From positions 1-64,000 of the forward strand of contig JADKDT010000009.1 of assembly GCA_016714465.1 (NCBI GenBank): a stretch of 64,000 nt of DNA, given 5' to 3'. The DNA is from Candidatus Brachythrix odensensis (lineage in GTDB: Bacteria > Chloroflexota > Anaerolineae > J036 > Brachytrichaceae). This document shows, in pieces, positions 16,373 through 24,789 of the stretch. Made by a program: the position numbers and the translations under genes. Every line of letters begins with the position of its first letter. Position 1 is the stretch's first letter. Below the pieces are notes generated by a model. The model did no database searches. It worked only from the letters and a program-made list of their open reading frames with translations, and was not told the DNA's origin.

Positions 16373-16837
16373 ATGGCAGACCTGAACAAGATCGTCGAAG
16401 ACCTCAGCAGCCTGACGCTGCTCGAGGCCGCTGAACTGAAGAAGTTGCTCGAGGCCAAGTGGGGCGTTACCGCCGCCGCCGCCCCGGTCATGATGGCCGC
16501 TGGCGCCGCGCCGGCCGCCGCCGCCGTGGTTGAAGAGAAGACCGAGTTCGATGTGGTGTTCGATGATATCGGCGCCAAGAAGATCGAAGTCATCAAGGTC
16601 ATCCGGGCCATCACCAACCTCGGCCTGAAAGAGGCCAAGGACCTGGTCGAGGCGCCCAAGTCGGTCATCCAGACCGGCGTGTCCAAGGCCACCGCCGAAG
16701 ACACCAAGAAGAAGCTCGAGGAAGTCGGGGCCAAGGTCCTCCTCAGTAGTCGACACCCAGGAACTTCGCCGAGATCGCCATTCCCGCGCGAAGCGCGGGA
16801 ATGGCGATCTCGGCGGATGTTCCTGGGACGGCTTTGA
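16373..16837 (+). CDS. rplL: 50S ribosomal protein L7/L12 with an odd C-terminal extension
   Basis: 154 residues versus the usual 120-130. The N-terminal dimerisation domain (ADLNKIVEDLSSLTLLEAAELKKLLE), the Ala-rich hinge (AAAAPVMMAAGAAPAAA) and the factor-binding domain (FDVVFDDIGAKKIEVIKVIRAIT...GLKEAKDLVEAPKSV...KKLEEVGAKV) are normal. After GAKV, where the family ends, the frame runs about 32 residues through a 72-nt hairpin (SSRHPGTSPRSPFPREAREW and on). Either the hairpin removed the stop or an indel hides it. Confidence 0.95.
   Translation: MADLNKIVEDLSSLTLLEAAELKKLLEAKWGVTAAAAPVMMAAGAAPAAAAVVEEKTEFDVVFDDIGAKKIEVIKVIRAITNLGLKEAKDLVEAPKSVIQTGVSKATAEDTKKKLEEVGAKVLLSSRHPGTSPRSPFPREAREWRSRRMFLGRL
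16756..16827. repeat. 72-nt hairpin element inside the 3' end of rplL
   Basis: Inner perfect arms 16768-16789 and 16793-16814 start GCCGAGATCGCC and enclose GAA. After a 3-nt mismatch, outer arms CCCAGGAAC and GTTCCTGGG (16756-16764, 16819-16827) extend the symmetry. It begins right after the expected end of the L12 fold and is translated in the present frame. Confidence 0.9.
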
Positions 16838-16868
16838 GGAAGATCGCGGTTCGCGCTTGCGAACTTCA

Positions 16869-16915
16869 AGGGCCCCCGCCCCGGCGTACGCCGGGGCGGG
16901 GGCCCTTTCTGTTTT
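16869..16915 (+). terminator. Strong intrinsic terminator after rplL
   Basis: A 38-bp perfect palindrome (AGGGCCCCCGCCCCGGCGT and its complement, 16869-16906) is followed by TTCTGTTTTC. It ends the rplJ-rplL operon 32 bp after the stop. Confidence 0.8.
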
Positions 16916-16936
16916 CGGCTGATATAGTCCGCCATC

Positions 16937-18211
16937 ATGCCTGACCTACACGACAACATCACCCGTTACGCGCGTCTTTTGATCAAGATCGGGGTGAATC
17001 TGCAGCCGGGCCAACCCATGCGGATCAACGCCGAGCTGGGCCATCGCGACTTCGTCCGAGTCGTGGCGGCCGAGGCCTACAAGGCCGGCGCTCTATATGT
17101 CGATGTGGCCTGGAGCGATGCGCTCACCCACAAGACCCGTTACCTGCACAGCGAAGCCGATGGGCTGGACTATGCGCCGGAATACATGACGGCCCGCGCC
17201 CGCGAATATCTCGATCGCAAGTTCGCAACCCTGTCGTTGACGGGTGACGAATACCCGGACGCCTATGAAGACATCGATCCCGCCCGGATGCGGCGGGCGC
17301 GGATGGCGTCCCAGGCGCGGACCTCGTTCTATTCCGACGCGATGATGAATGACGTGGTGCAGTGGTGCGTGGCCGGCGTGCCGACCCCGGCCTGGGCGCT
17401 CAAAGTGTTTCCGGGCGTCCCGGCCGATCAGGCCGTTGAGAAGTTGTGGGCGGAGATCTTTCGGGTGGTGCGCCTCAACGAGCCCGATCCGATTGCAGCC
17501 TGGCAGGCCCATGACGCGCGCCTGACGGCGATCTCCAAAACCCTGATGGCCGAGCGGGTGCGGGCCGTGCGCTTCTTTGACCCTGCGCCGGCTGAAGATG
17601 GCCAGCCCCGGACTGACCTGACGGTAGGACTGACCCGCGCGCCGGCCTGGGTGGCCGCTTCGGCGGGGACCCCCGAGGGGACGCGATTTCTGCCAAATAT
17701 GCCGACTGAGGAGATCTTCTCGACCCCCGATGCCCGGCTCACCCGCGGCTGGGTGCGCACGTCAAAGCCCGTCTTTGTGATGGGCAAGGAAGTCCGGGAC
17801 GCTTACGTTCGCTTTGAGGACGGGGCTGTCGTCGATTTCCGAGCCGGGCAGGGCGAGGATGCGCTCAGGCAGCTCTTCGAAATCGATGGCGCGCGGCGGC
17901 TGGGCGAGGTCGCGCTGGTGGATATCCGCTCGCCCATCAACCAAAGCGGCCTGGTGTTCGGCGACACGCTCTTTGACGAAAATGCAGCGTGTCATATTGC
18001 GTTTGGCAAGGCCTATCCGCCGGGTGTCGCGGGCGGGTCGGAGATGTCGCCGGAGGCGCTGGCCGAGCTGGGGGTCAACGTGGCCAGGGCCCACGAGGAT
18101 GTGATGATCGGCACGGATACGATGAATGTGACCGGGATCCGGGAGGACGGGAGCGCGATTGAGGTAATGGTTAACGGACGTTTTGCGCCTGAGATGCTGT
18201 CATCCGAATGA
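16937..18211 (+). CDS. Aminopeptidase, M29 family (AmpS/aminopeptidase T type)
   Basis: 424 residues, full length. M29 enzymes are dimeric metallo-exopeptidases that remove N-terminal residues in the cytoplasm. The conserved metal-site stretches are NMPTEEIFSTPD (two Glu), GDTLFDENAACHIAFGKAY (His), and DVMIGTDTMNVTG (Asp). The N-terminus LIKIGVNLQPGQPMRINAEL also fits. The stop overlaps the next gene by ATGA, so the two are translationally coupled. It follows the rplL terminator and may have its own promoter. Confidence 0.93.
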   Translation: MPDLHDNITRYARLLIKIGVNLQPGQPMRINAELGHRDFVRVVAAEAYKAGALYVDVAWSDALTHKTRYLHSEADGLDYAPEYMTARAREYLDRKFATLSLTGDEYPDAYEDIDPARMRRARMASQARTSFYSDAMMNDVVQWCVAGVPTPAWALKVFPGVPADQAVEKLWAEIFRVVRLNEPDPIAAWQAHDARLTAISKTLMAERVRAVRFFDPAPAEDGQPRTDLTVGLTRAPAWVAASAGTPEGTRFLPNMPTEEIFSTPDARLTRGWVRTSKPVFVMGKEVRDAYVRFEDGAVVDFRAGQGEDALRQLFEIDGARRLGEVALVDIRSPINQSGLVFGDTLFDENAACHIAFGKAYPPGVAGGSEMSPEALAELGVNVARAHEDVMIGTDTMNVTGIREDGSAIEVMVNGRFAPEMLSSE

Positions 18212-19244
18212 GCTGGCGCCGGATCGAAGCCGCGGCGGTTTGGGATGCGGCCACCCTGCGCCTGCCGCCCGCGCATGCGCTGCAGCGCTGGGCGTGGGGC
18301 GAGTTCAAATCGCACTGGGGCTGGACGGCCGAGCGTTGGCTGCTCGACGACGCCGATGGCCCGCGCGCGGCGGTGCAGCTCCTGCGCCGCAGAATAGGCC
18401 CGTTGGCGATGCTGTATGCGCCGCGCGGGCCGGCCGCCCGTGACGCAGCCGCGTATGCCGAGGCGATCGCCTTTGTCGAGCAGCGCGCACGCGCGCAGCG
18501 GGCGGTCTTCGTGCTGGTGGATGGCGATGGTTGGACAGGCCCGGGCGAGGTCGAGGCCGCGCGCCAAACCCTGATCGTCCGGCGCTGGCGGGTCGCCGCA
18601 AGCCAGCCCCAGTTTCGCAACACCGGGCTGAGCCGGATCGACAAGGATGATGCGGCGCTGCTGGCCGAATTCAAACCCAAGTGGCGTTACAACCTGCGCC
18701 TGGCCGAGCGGCGCGGGGTGGTTGCGCGCCTTGCGACCGAGGCGGACTGGCCGGCGCTGCTCGAGATGTATGCCGAGACTGGCCGGCGGGATGGCTTCGT
18801 CACCCGGCCGGCGGCCTACTACACCGATGCATGGCGGACGATGCAGGGGCAGGCCATTCTGGCTGAACGCGAGGGCGAGGCCCTGGCCGGGCTGGTGCTG
18901 TTCCGGCACGGGCCGCGGGCCTGGTATTTCTACGGCATGTCGCGGACCGAAGGACGCGAGCACATGCCGAACCATGCCCTGCAGTGGGCGGCTCTGCGTT
19001 GGGCGCGGGACGCCGGTGTGACACCTACGACTGGTGGGGGGCGCCCGACAACGAAGAGGATGAGGCGGACCGGATGGCCGGGGTGTGGCGTTTCAAGCTG
19101 GGCTTTGGGGCTGAGTTCAAGGCCGGCCTAGGGGCCTGGGAATATGCCCCGAGCTGGATACTGTATCGGGCGCTCACCCTCGCCCAGCGCATGCGGGCGC
19201 GGCTGCTGCGGCGGGACACGGCGAGTGGGCTCGAGCCGGCCTGA
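18208..19244 (+). CDS. FemAB-like peptidoglycan-bridge aminoacyltransferase (frameshifted)
   Basis: Restored length about 345 residues. Two GNAT-like halves are visible: the first with VQLLRRRIGPLAMLYAPRGP, the second with FKPKWRYNLRLAERRGV and LHRP-type AWYFYGMSRTEGREHMPNHALQWAALRWA, then CDTYDWWGAP, a hallmark of FemX/FemAB proteins that add amino acids to lipid II from charged tRNAs. One base is missing near 19016, so the final 75 residues are in another frame. The conserved end shows the gene is probably intact. It is coupled to the aminopeptidase. Confidence 0.86.
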
Positions 19245-19251
19245 AAAAACA

Positions 19252-19317
19252 AATCGGCGGAAATCTGCGTAATCTGCGGATAGATCTATCCGCAGATTAC
19301 GCAGATTTCCGCCGATT
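19252..19317. repeat. 66-bp perfect palindrome of CAGATT-type repeat
   Basis: Left half AATCGGCGGAAATCTGCGT... is an exact reverse complement of the right half, meeting at ATAGATCTAT with no spacer. It fills the gap between the convergent femAB-like and smpB genes and could terminate both. It is the most perfect member of the family seen at 0.5, 15.4, 23.7 and 33.1 kb. Confidence 0.9.
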
Positions 19318-19330
19318 CTTTTCTCGTTGA

Positions 19331-19801
19331 TCAGTCGCGTTCGGAAATCGCCCGGGCCATCTCGCGCTTGGCATCTTTTTCGGCGATGGCATGCCGCTTG
19401 TCGTAGTTCTTCTTGCCCTTGGCCGCCGCGATTTCGATCTTGGCCCGGCCCTTTTTGAGGTAAGCCCGGGTGGCGATGACGGTCATACCCTTTTGGGCGG
19501 TGGCAATGTCGATCTCGCTGATCTGCTTCTTCTGCAGCAGCAGGCGCCGCTCGCGGCGCTCGTCGGGGTGGGCGTTGAAGCCGGTGGCCAGGGTGTAGCT
19601 CGGGATGTAGGCGTTGACGAGAAAGGCGCTGCCGCCGCGGATGATGACAAACGCGTCGCGCAGGTCCATCCGGCCCGCGCGGACGGATTTGATCTCTCCG
19701 CCGCTCAGGGCGATGCCTGCTTCGTAGCGGGTGCCGAGCTCATAGTCAAAGCCGGCCCGCCGGTTGGTGGCGACGCTCTTGACGCCTTCTTCCGCTGCCA
19801 T
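19331..19801 (-). CDS. smpB: SsrA-binding protein SmpB
   Basis: 156 residues. SmpB delivers tmRNA to stalled ribosomes. The family landmarks are NRRAGFDYELGTRYEAGIALSG, EIKSVRAGRMDLRDAFV, and the lysine-rich LLLQKKQISEI plus KKGRAKIEIAAAKGKKNYDKR tail that enters the decoding channel. It is slightly long at both ends. No tmRNA gene is seen nearby. It is divergent from the EEP hydrolase with only a 28-bp gap. Confidence 0.96.
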   Translation of the reverse strand: MAAEEGVKSVATNRRAGFDYELGTRYEAGIALSGGEIKSVRAGRMDLRDAFVIIRGGSAFLVNAYIPSYTLATGFNAHPDERRERRLLLQKKQISEIDIATAQKGMTVIATRAYLKKGRAKIEIAAAKGKKNYDKRHAIAEKDAKREMARAISERD

Positions 19802-19829
19802 GGGCGAGGGATCGTATCATGGCCAGAGC

Positions 19830-20578
19830 ATGAAAGCCATGACCTTCAACATCCGCTACGGGCGAGCCGAGGATGGGCCGCACGCCTGGGTCAAGCGCCG
19901 GGCGCTGGTCGTCGAGCGCATCCGGGCGTTCGACCCGGATCTACTCGCCTTGCAGGAATGCGAAGACGGTCCGCAGGCCCAGTATGTCAAGAGCGCGTTG
20001 CCGGACTACGCCTTTATCGGCTATCGCCGCGAGGGCGGCGGGAGCACGGCCGCGGAGATGGCTCCGGTGCTCTACAAGCGGGCGGCCTTCGAGCAGGTTG
20101 CGGCCGGGCGCTTCTGGCTGAGCGAGACGCCGGACGCGGTTGGGAGCAAAAGCTGGGGGGCGATGTTCGCCCGGACCCTGACCTGGGTCCAACTCCGCCC
20201 GCGCGGGTCGGCCGACACGATGATCTTCGCCAGCACCCATTTTGATTTGATCCCCGGGGCGATTGAGGCCGCCGCCCGGCTCGTTGCGGATTGGGCGGCC
20301 GAGGCGCCCGTCAGGCGCCAGTGATCATATGCGGGGACTTCAACGCCGAGAAGGGCTCAACGGCGTATGCGACGTTGACCAGAGGCGCGCTGCGGGACGC
20401 GGCCCCTCAGTCGCTCGAAGGGACCTTCCACGACTACGGCCGGGCAAACCCGCGCAAGAGTATCGACTGGGTGCTCGTATCGGGCGGGCTGGTGGTCGTC
20501 TCGACTGGCATCGATACGTATGAGCGGGATGGGTTGTACCCGTCGGATCATTTCCCGGTCGGGGTTACGTTTCGTTGA
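19830..20578 (+). CDS. Endonuclease/exonuclease/phosphatase-family hydrolase (frameshifted)
   Basis: Restored length about 249 residues starting MKAMTFNIRYG. EEP-fold motifs appear in order: TFNIRYGRAEDG, LALQECEDG (metal Glu), FASTHFDLIPGA, ICGDFNAEKGS, and SIDWVLVSGG with YPSDHFPVGV. Such enzymes cleave phosphodiesters of nucleic acids, lipids or nucleotides; the substrate cannot be told. An indel near 20310 splits the gene between the H-D motif and the GDFN motif. All catalytic residues exist across the two frames, so the break is probably a sequence error. Confidence 0.85.
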
Positions 20579-20778
20579 TAACGTTGATAACGTTGGCAAT
20601 GTTCGTCAGGTTTGATCAGGTGGGTAAGGTTTGATCAGGTCGAGATCAGCACCCCGGAGGGGTGCCTGAAGGTAGCCAGGGGTGGAGCGAAGCGAAACCC
20701 CTGGAGCCCGTAACGCGCGTCAGGTTTTGATCACGTGGGTAAGGTGCGGTCAGGTAGACTCTGCCCGAAGGAAAACAC
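20579..20778. repeat. Cluster of GATCAGGT and CCCCGGAGGGGTGC repeats
   Basis: Contains GTTGATAAC tandem units, GATCAGGTGGGTAAGG copies at about 20612 and (diverged) 20732, and between them a composite CACCCCGGAGGGGTGCCTGAAGG...CCAGGGGT...ACCCCTGG repeat (20650-20702). The composite is a known dispersed intergenic type. No gene is seen. Confidence 0.7.
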
Positions 20779-21285
20779 ATGAAAGCATCCCAATCAGACA
20801 CCGCGTTCGAGACCGTCGCAACCTTGTTCCGGCACAACGCCTGGGCAAATATGCGCCTGTTTGATGTGTGCGCTGGCCTGACCGAAGCGCAGCTTGGGTC
20901 AAAGATCACCGGCACGTATGGTTCGATCCGCGAGACTCTGCAGCACATCGTCACCTCAGAGCGCTCGTATTTGCAGCGAATCACGACCGGCAAACCCTAT
21001 CGGCGGCCGGAGGGCTCGCCGCCGTTGACGATGGCGGAGATGCAATCGTCGATTCGGGCCAGCGGCGAAGGCTTTGTGATCGCGGCGCCGCTCGTTCAGG
21101 CGCAGGACCGGGTGGAAGTGCTCTGGGAAGGCGTCCCGCATGCGATCCCGTGCGCGATTCTGCTGACCCAGGCGATCAACCACGCCACGGAGCATCGCGC
21201 GCAGATCACGGCGACCCTGACTCAGATCGGCGTCACGCCCCCCGACATTGATGGTTGGACTTTCTTCCGGTCGTTGGAGCGGTAG
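20779..21285 (+). CDS. DinB-family protein
   Basis: 168 residues. The four-helix DinB/YfiT-like fold is suggested by LFRHNAWANMRLFDVCAGL, SIRETLQHIVTSERSYL and QAINHATEHRAQITATL. The three metal-ligand His positions fall in QHI, and in NHATEHR. Family members include thiol-dependent S-transferases such as bacillithiol or mycothiol enzymes. A GAAGGAAA sequence precedes the ATG. Flanked on both sides by repeat clusters, so it is probably monocistronic. Confidence 0.82.
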   Translation: MKASQSDTAFETVATLFRHNAWANMRLFDVCAGLTEAQLGSKITGTYGSIRETLQHIVTSERSYLQRITTGKPYRRPEGSPPLTMAEMQSSIRASGEGFVIAAPLVQAQDRVEVLWEGVPHAIPCAILLTQAINHATEHRAQITATLTQIGVTPPDIDGWTFFRSLER

Positions 21286-21296
21286 GGCGGATCGGG

Positions 21297-21360
21297 TCGT
21301 TGATAACGTTGGGAACGTTTGATCAGGTTTGATCAGGTGGGTAAGGTTTGGTCAGGTCAT
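21297..21360. repeat. GATCAGGT-type repeat cluster
   Basis: GTTGATAACGTTGGGAACG is followed by TTTGATCAGGTTTGATCAGG and GTGGGTAAGGTTTGGTCAGG, a second copy of the cluster at 20579-20640 and, inverted, of the one at 22379. Confidence 0.7.
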
Positions 21361-21379
21361 TAAGGCGGTCGTGAGCAAA

Positions 21380-22282
21380 ATGCACGTGGACGAGGTCGAC
21401 ATCGGCGTCGACCTCGTGCGGCGCCTGCTCGCGACGCAATTCCCGGCCTGGGCGGAGCTGCCTCTCACGCCGGTCTCCTCGGCCGGGACAGACAACGCGT
21501 TGTACCGGCTGGGCGATGACATGGCCGTGCGGCTGCCGCGCATCGGCTGGGCGGTCGGACAGGTGGAGGCCGAGTTGCGCTGGTTGCCGCGGCTTGCCCC
21601 GCATCTACCGCTCGCCATCCCGATCCCGTTGGCGATGGGGGTGCCTGGCGAGGGCTATCCCTGGCACTGGGGCGTTTACCGCTGGCTCGAGGGTGAGAAC
21701 GCGACGATGGATCGAATTGGTGATGCGAATGAAGCCGCGGTGACCCTGGCGGGGTTCATCACCGCCCTGCAGCGGGTCGATTCCGCCGGCGGGCCTTGGC
21801 CAGGCCCCAACAACTCCGGCCGGGGCGTGCCGTTGGCGGCCCGCGACGAAGGGACCCGGGCCGCGATCGCATCGCTCTCTGGAATGATCGACATTGAAGC
21901 GGCGACCGCGGCTTGGGAGGCCGCCCTTCGCGCGCCGATTTGGGACGGCCCGCCGGTCTGGATCCACGGCGACCTGCAATCGGGGAATTTGCTCGCCCAG
22001 CGGGGTGCGCTGTGCGCCGTCATCGACTGGGGGTGCATGGGCGTGGGCGATCCCGCCTGTGACCTGATGCCGGCCTGGAATCTGTTCACTGCCGAGACCC
22101 GGGCGGTGTTCCGCGAGGCCATGTCGGTCGATGACGCGACCTGGGCGCGCGGGCGGGGCTGGGCGCTCTCGTGCGGGCTGATCGCGCTGCCGTACTATCA
22201 GACGAGCAATCCCGTGCTGGCCGGCATCGCCCGGCATGCCATCGGTGAGGTGTTGGCGGAGAGCGGGGCCGTGAGTTCCTGA
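21380..22282 (+). CDS. Aminoglycoside phosphotransferase-like kinase
   Basis: 300 residues from ATG 21380 (a GTG at 21371 is an alternative). The kinase-like fold shows VWIHGDLQSGNLLAQ (Brenner motif, catalytic Asp), VIDWGCMGVGDPACDLMPAW (metal Asp), and N-terminal SSAGTDNALYRLGDDMAVRLPR. Family members phosphorylate aminoglycosides, choline, hydroxy-amino acids and the like; most chromosomal copies are not resistance genes. The upstream in-frame extension is encoded by the GATCAGGT repeat and was dropped. Confidence 0.86.
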   Translation: MHVDEVDIGVDLVRRLLATQFPAWAELPLTPVSSAGTDNALYRLGDDMAVRLPRIGWAVGQVEAELRWLPRLAPHLPLAIPIPLAMGVPGEGYPWHWGVYRWLEGENATMDRIGDANEAAVTLAGFITALQRVDSAGGPWPGPNNSGRGVPLAARDEGTRAAIASLSGMIDIEAATAAWEAALRAPIWDGPPVWIHGDLQSGNLLAQRGALCAVIDWGCMGVGDPACDLMPAWNLFTAETRAVFREAMSVDDATWARGRGWALSCGLIALPYYQTSNPVLAGIARHAIGEVLAESGAVSS

Positions 22283-22400
22283 ACCTGGGAGTTCCTGAAC
22301 CTTGGAGGGGCGGTTTGCGCCCGTGGAGAATCTGAATGGGCCCACCTCCCGGGGTTCGGGATCGTGGATGCTAGCGCCACCTGATCAAACCTGATCAAAC
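22274..22400. repeat. CCTGAACC-type and inverted GATCAGGT repeats
   Basis: AGTTCCTGAACCTTGGAGG (about 22289) faces an imperfect reverse copy CCACCTCCCGGGGTTCGGGA (about 22341), a relative of the tandem repeat at 39.85-40.09 kb. ACCTGATCAAACCTGATCAA at 22379 is the reverse complement of the repeats at 20.6 and 21.3 kb and supplies the last codons of thrC. Confidence 0.65.
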
Positions 22401-23665
22401 TTACAACGTGACCTCGTCAACGTCATCGCACCGACCGAACGACCGGGGTCCGCCGCCGCCGCGAGGGCGCTGCGGATGTCCTTCAGCCCGCTCCCGGTGA
22501 GCTGGAGGACGACTTCTTCGTCGGGTCGGATGAGACCGTTGGTCAAGGCCTTCTCAAGCCCGACCCAGGCCGCGGCGCAGGCGGGCTCGACAAAGACGCC
22601 CTCGGATTGGGCGAGGTCGGACATGGCGGCCAGCATCTCGGCGTCGGTCGCCTCGATGAAGATGCCGCCGGTGTCGCGGACGGCCCGGATGGCCATCGCC
22701 CCGTCGTTGGGCCGATCGACCGAGATCCCGCCCGCGATTGTCGTCGCTTCGATGAGGTCGAAGGTCTCGACGCCGGCCTGCCAGGCGCGATACAGCGAGG
22801 GCGCCAGGGTCGCGGTGACGCCGTAGAAGCGCGGCATGGCCTCGATCCAGCCCGCCGCGAACAGCTCGCGGAAGCCCTTGCACACGCCGCTGATGATGTT
22901 GCCATCCCCGACCGGCACGATGACGGCGTCCGGTGCGCGGAAGGGCGCCCCGCCCTCGGCCCGTCCGAGTTGCTCGGCGATCTCCAGCCCGGCCGTCTTC
23001 TTGCCCTCGCGGGTGAACGGGTTGACGCCCGTGCTGCGGTTCCACCAGCCGAACTTCGCGCAGGCCTCGGCGCACATCCGAACCGCGTCGTCATAGGTCC
23101 CATCGACCACATACACCCGCGCGCCGTGGATGAGCATCTGGGAGAGCTTGCCTTCGGGCGTTGTGCGCGGGACAAAGATCACGGCCTGGGGCCCGGCGCA
23201 GGCCGACATGACCGCCAGCGCGGCGGCGGCGTTGCCGCTGGAGGCGGTGGCGATGACGGTGCGCCCGGCCTCAATCGCCCGGGCGACGACCATGGCGCTG
23301 GCCCGGTCCTTGAACGAGGCGCTGGGCAGACGCCCGTCGTCCTTGAGCCAGATCGCCTGCGCGCCGAGGCGGGCCTCGAGCCGGCGGGCCCGGATCAACG
23401 GCGAGTTGCCGACCTGGCGGATGACATCCCCCGCTCCGTCCAGGGCGCGGGCCGGATCGACCGGCAGAAACGGGGCGAAGCGCCAGATCGAGCGGTCGGT
23501 TGCGTCGGCGATTGCGCGCGGATCGACCTCGCGCCCGATCCGGGCGTAGTCATAGGTCGCGTCGAGGTTGCCGCCGCAGGCCGGGCAGGCCCCGTCGGTC
23601 TGGCCCGGCGCGAAGCGCGCGCCGCAGCTCACGCAGACAAAACCGGTGTGAAAAGAATTTGACAT
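22385..23665 (-). CDS. thrC: Threonine synthase
   Basis: 426 residues. It converts O-phosphohomoserine to threonine with PLP. An N-terminal zinc-ribbon-like CVSC...CPAC (residues 12-31) precedes GNSPLIRARRLE, the PLP-lysine motif SASFKDRASA near 117, ATASSGNAAAALAVM and the phosphate loop VPVGDGNIISG. It belongs to the short class II form. The last residues (CKFDQV) come from the flanking GATCAGGT repeat, so the true end may be slightly earlier. It appears to be transcribed alone. Confidence 0.95.
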   Translation of the reverse strand: MSNSFHTGFVCVSCGARFAPGQTDGACPACGGNLDATYDYARIGREVDPRAIADATDRSIWRFAPFLPVDPARALDGAGDVIRQVGNSPLIRARRLEARLGAQAIWLKDDGRLPSASFKDRASAMVVARAIEAGRTVIATASSGNAAAALAVMSACAGPQAVIFVPRTTPEGKLSQMLIHGARVYVVDGTYDDAVRMCAEACAKFGWWNRSTGVNPFTREGKKTAGLEIAEQLGRAEGGAPFRAPDAVIVPVGDGNIISGVCKGFRELFAAGWIEAMPRFYGVTATLAPSLYRAWQAGVETFDLIEATTIAGGISVDRPNDGAMAIRAVRDTGGIFIEATDAEMLAAMSDLAQSEGVFVEPACAAAWVGLEKALTNGLIRPDEEVVLQLTGSGLKDIRSALAAAADPGRSVGAMTLTRSRCKFDQV

Positions 23666-23709
23666 TTGTTAAATGAAACCAAACAATGTGCGCCTGTGGA
23701 ATACGGGAT

Positions 23710-23799
23710 CTATCCGCAGATTACGCAGATTTCCGCCGATTCTGTTTCCTTGTTTGCCGGCGCATAAAATCCGCGGGAATCTGCGTAATCTGCGGATAG
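23710..23799. repeat. Inverted pair of CAGATT-type repeats
   Basis: Thirty-base arms 23710-23739 and 23770-23799 (CTATCCGCAGATTACGCAGA type) pair with few mismatches. They lie between thrC, which starts at 23665, and the end of the BMP importer. Confidence 0.85.
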
Positions 23800-23813
23800 A
23801 GCATTGGTCTCAT

Positions 23814-24788
23814 CTAGTCCTGCTCAAAGGGCCGGCCGAGCGCGGCCGGGGCCGGGGCGTTGAGGTTGGCGCTCAGCGCCCGGCGCAGCCAGGGCGGGGC
23901 GCGGCCGAGCAGGCGGGTCAGCCACTCACCCGAGGTCAGGGCCAGGACCAGGATCATCAGCACAAACGGCAACACGGAGAACACTTGAGTCGGGATGTTC
24001 TCGACCCGGCTCTGGGCGAAGCTGGCCAGGGTCTCAAGAAAGCCGAAGAAATACGCCCCGATCGCGCCGCGGACCGGATTCCAGCCGCCGAAGATGACGA
24101 TGGCCAACGCAATCCAGCCATATCCAGCGGTGTGGCGATAGGTCCAGCCGGTCTTCATGTCGAGGGTGAAGGCCGCCCCGGCCAGCCCGATCAGCGCCCC
24201 GCCGACCAGGGTGTACAGATAACGCAGGCGCACAACGGGCACACCCCGGGCGAAGGCGGCCGCCGGCTGCTCGCCGACCGCGCGGAGCATCAGCCCGCCC
24301 CGGGTGCGATACAGATAGACCGCGGCCAGGATAACGAGGACATAGCTCGCGTAGACCAGCCCGTCGCTGCTGAAGAAGATCCGCCCGAGCACCGGGATGT
24401 CCTGCAGGCCCTGGATGGGCAGCGAGGGTACCTGCGGGCCGGGCTGCAGCACCAGCGGTCGGCCGAGATACGAGGACAGATCGGCGCACAGCAGGGCGAG
24501 GATGAAACCGATCGCGACCTGCGATTGTTTGAGGGTGATCGCCCCAAAGGCGACGATGAGGGCGATGGCGGCCCCGACGAGCGCCGCGGCGGCAAAGCCG
24601 GCCCAGATGCTGTCCATGGCCTTGGCCGCCCCAAAGCCGGCCATCCCGGCCAGCAGGATGGTCCCGTCGGCCGACAGGTTGATGACGCCCGCCCGCTCGG
24701 TGATGGTCTCGCCGACGACGGCGAAGACGAGCGGGGTGGCGCTGGCCACCGCGGTGGCGATCAGGATGACGAGTTCTTCGAAGGTCAT
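23814..24788 (-). CDS. ABC transporter permease, BMP/nucleoside-uptake type (second permease)
   Basis: 324 residues, all hydrophobic helices with the BPD_transp_2 pattern: TPLVFAVVGETITERAGVINLSADG, GFGAAKAMDSIWAGFAAAALVGA, and VRGAIGAYFFGFLETLASFAQ near the end. This is the YufQ-like partner of importers for nucleosides or similar compounds. The start is 2 bp from the stop of the other permease, so the four genes at 23.8-29.2 kb form one unit. The C-terminus (ALGRPFEQD) is short. Confidence 0.9.
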   Translation of the reverse strand: MTFEELVILIATAVASATPLVFAVVGETITERAGVINLSADGTILLAGMAGFGAAKAMDSIWAGFAAAALVGAAIALIVAFGAITLKQSQVAIGFILALLCADLSSYLGRPLVLQPGPQVPSLPIQGLQDIPVLGRIFFSSDGLVYASYVLVILAAVYLYRTRGGLMLRAVGEQPAAAFARGVPVVRLRYLYTLVGGALIGLAGAAFTLDMKTGWTYRHTAGYGWIALAIVIFGGWNPVRGAIGAYFFGFLETLASFAQSRVENIPTQVFSVLPFVLMILVLALTSGEWLTRLLGRAPPWLRRALSANLNAPAPAALGRPFEQD

Positions 24789-24789
24789 T

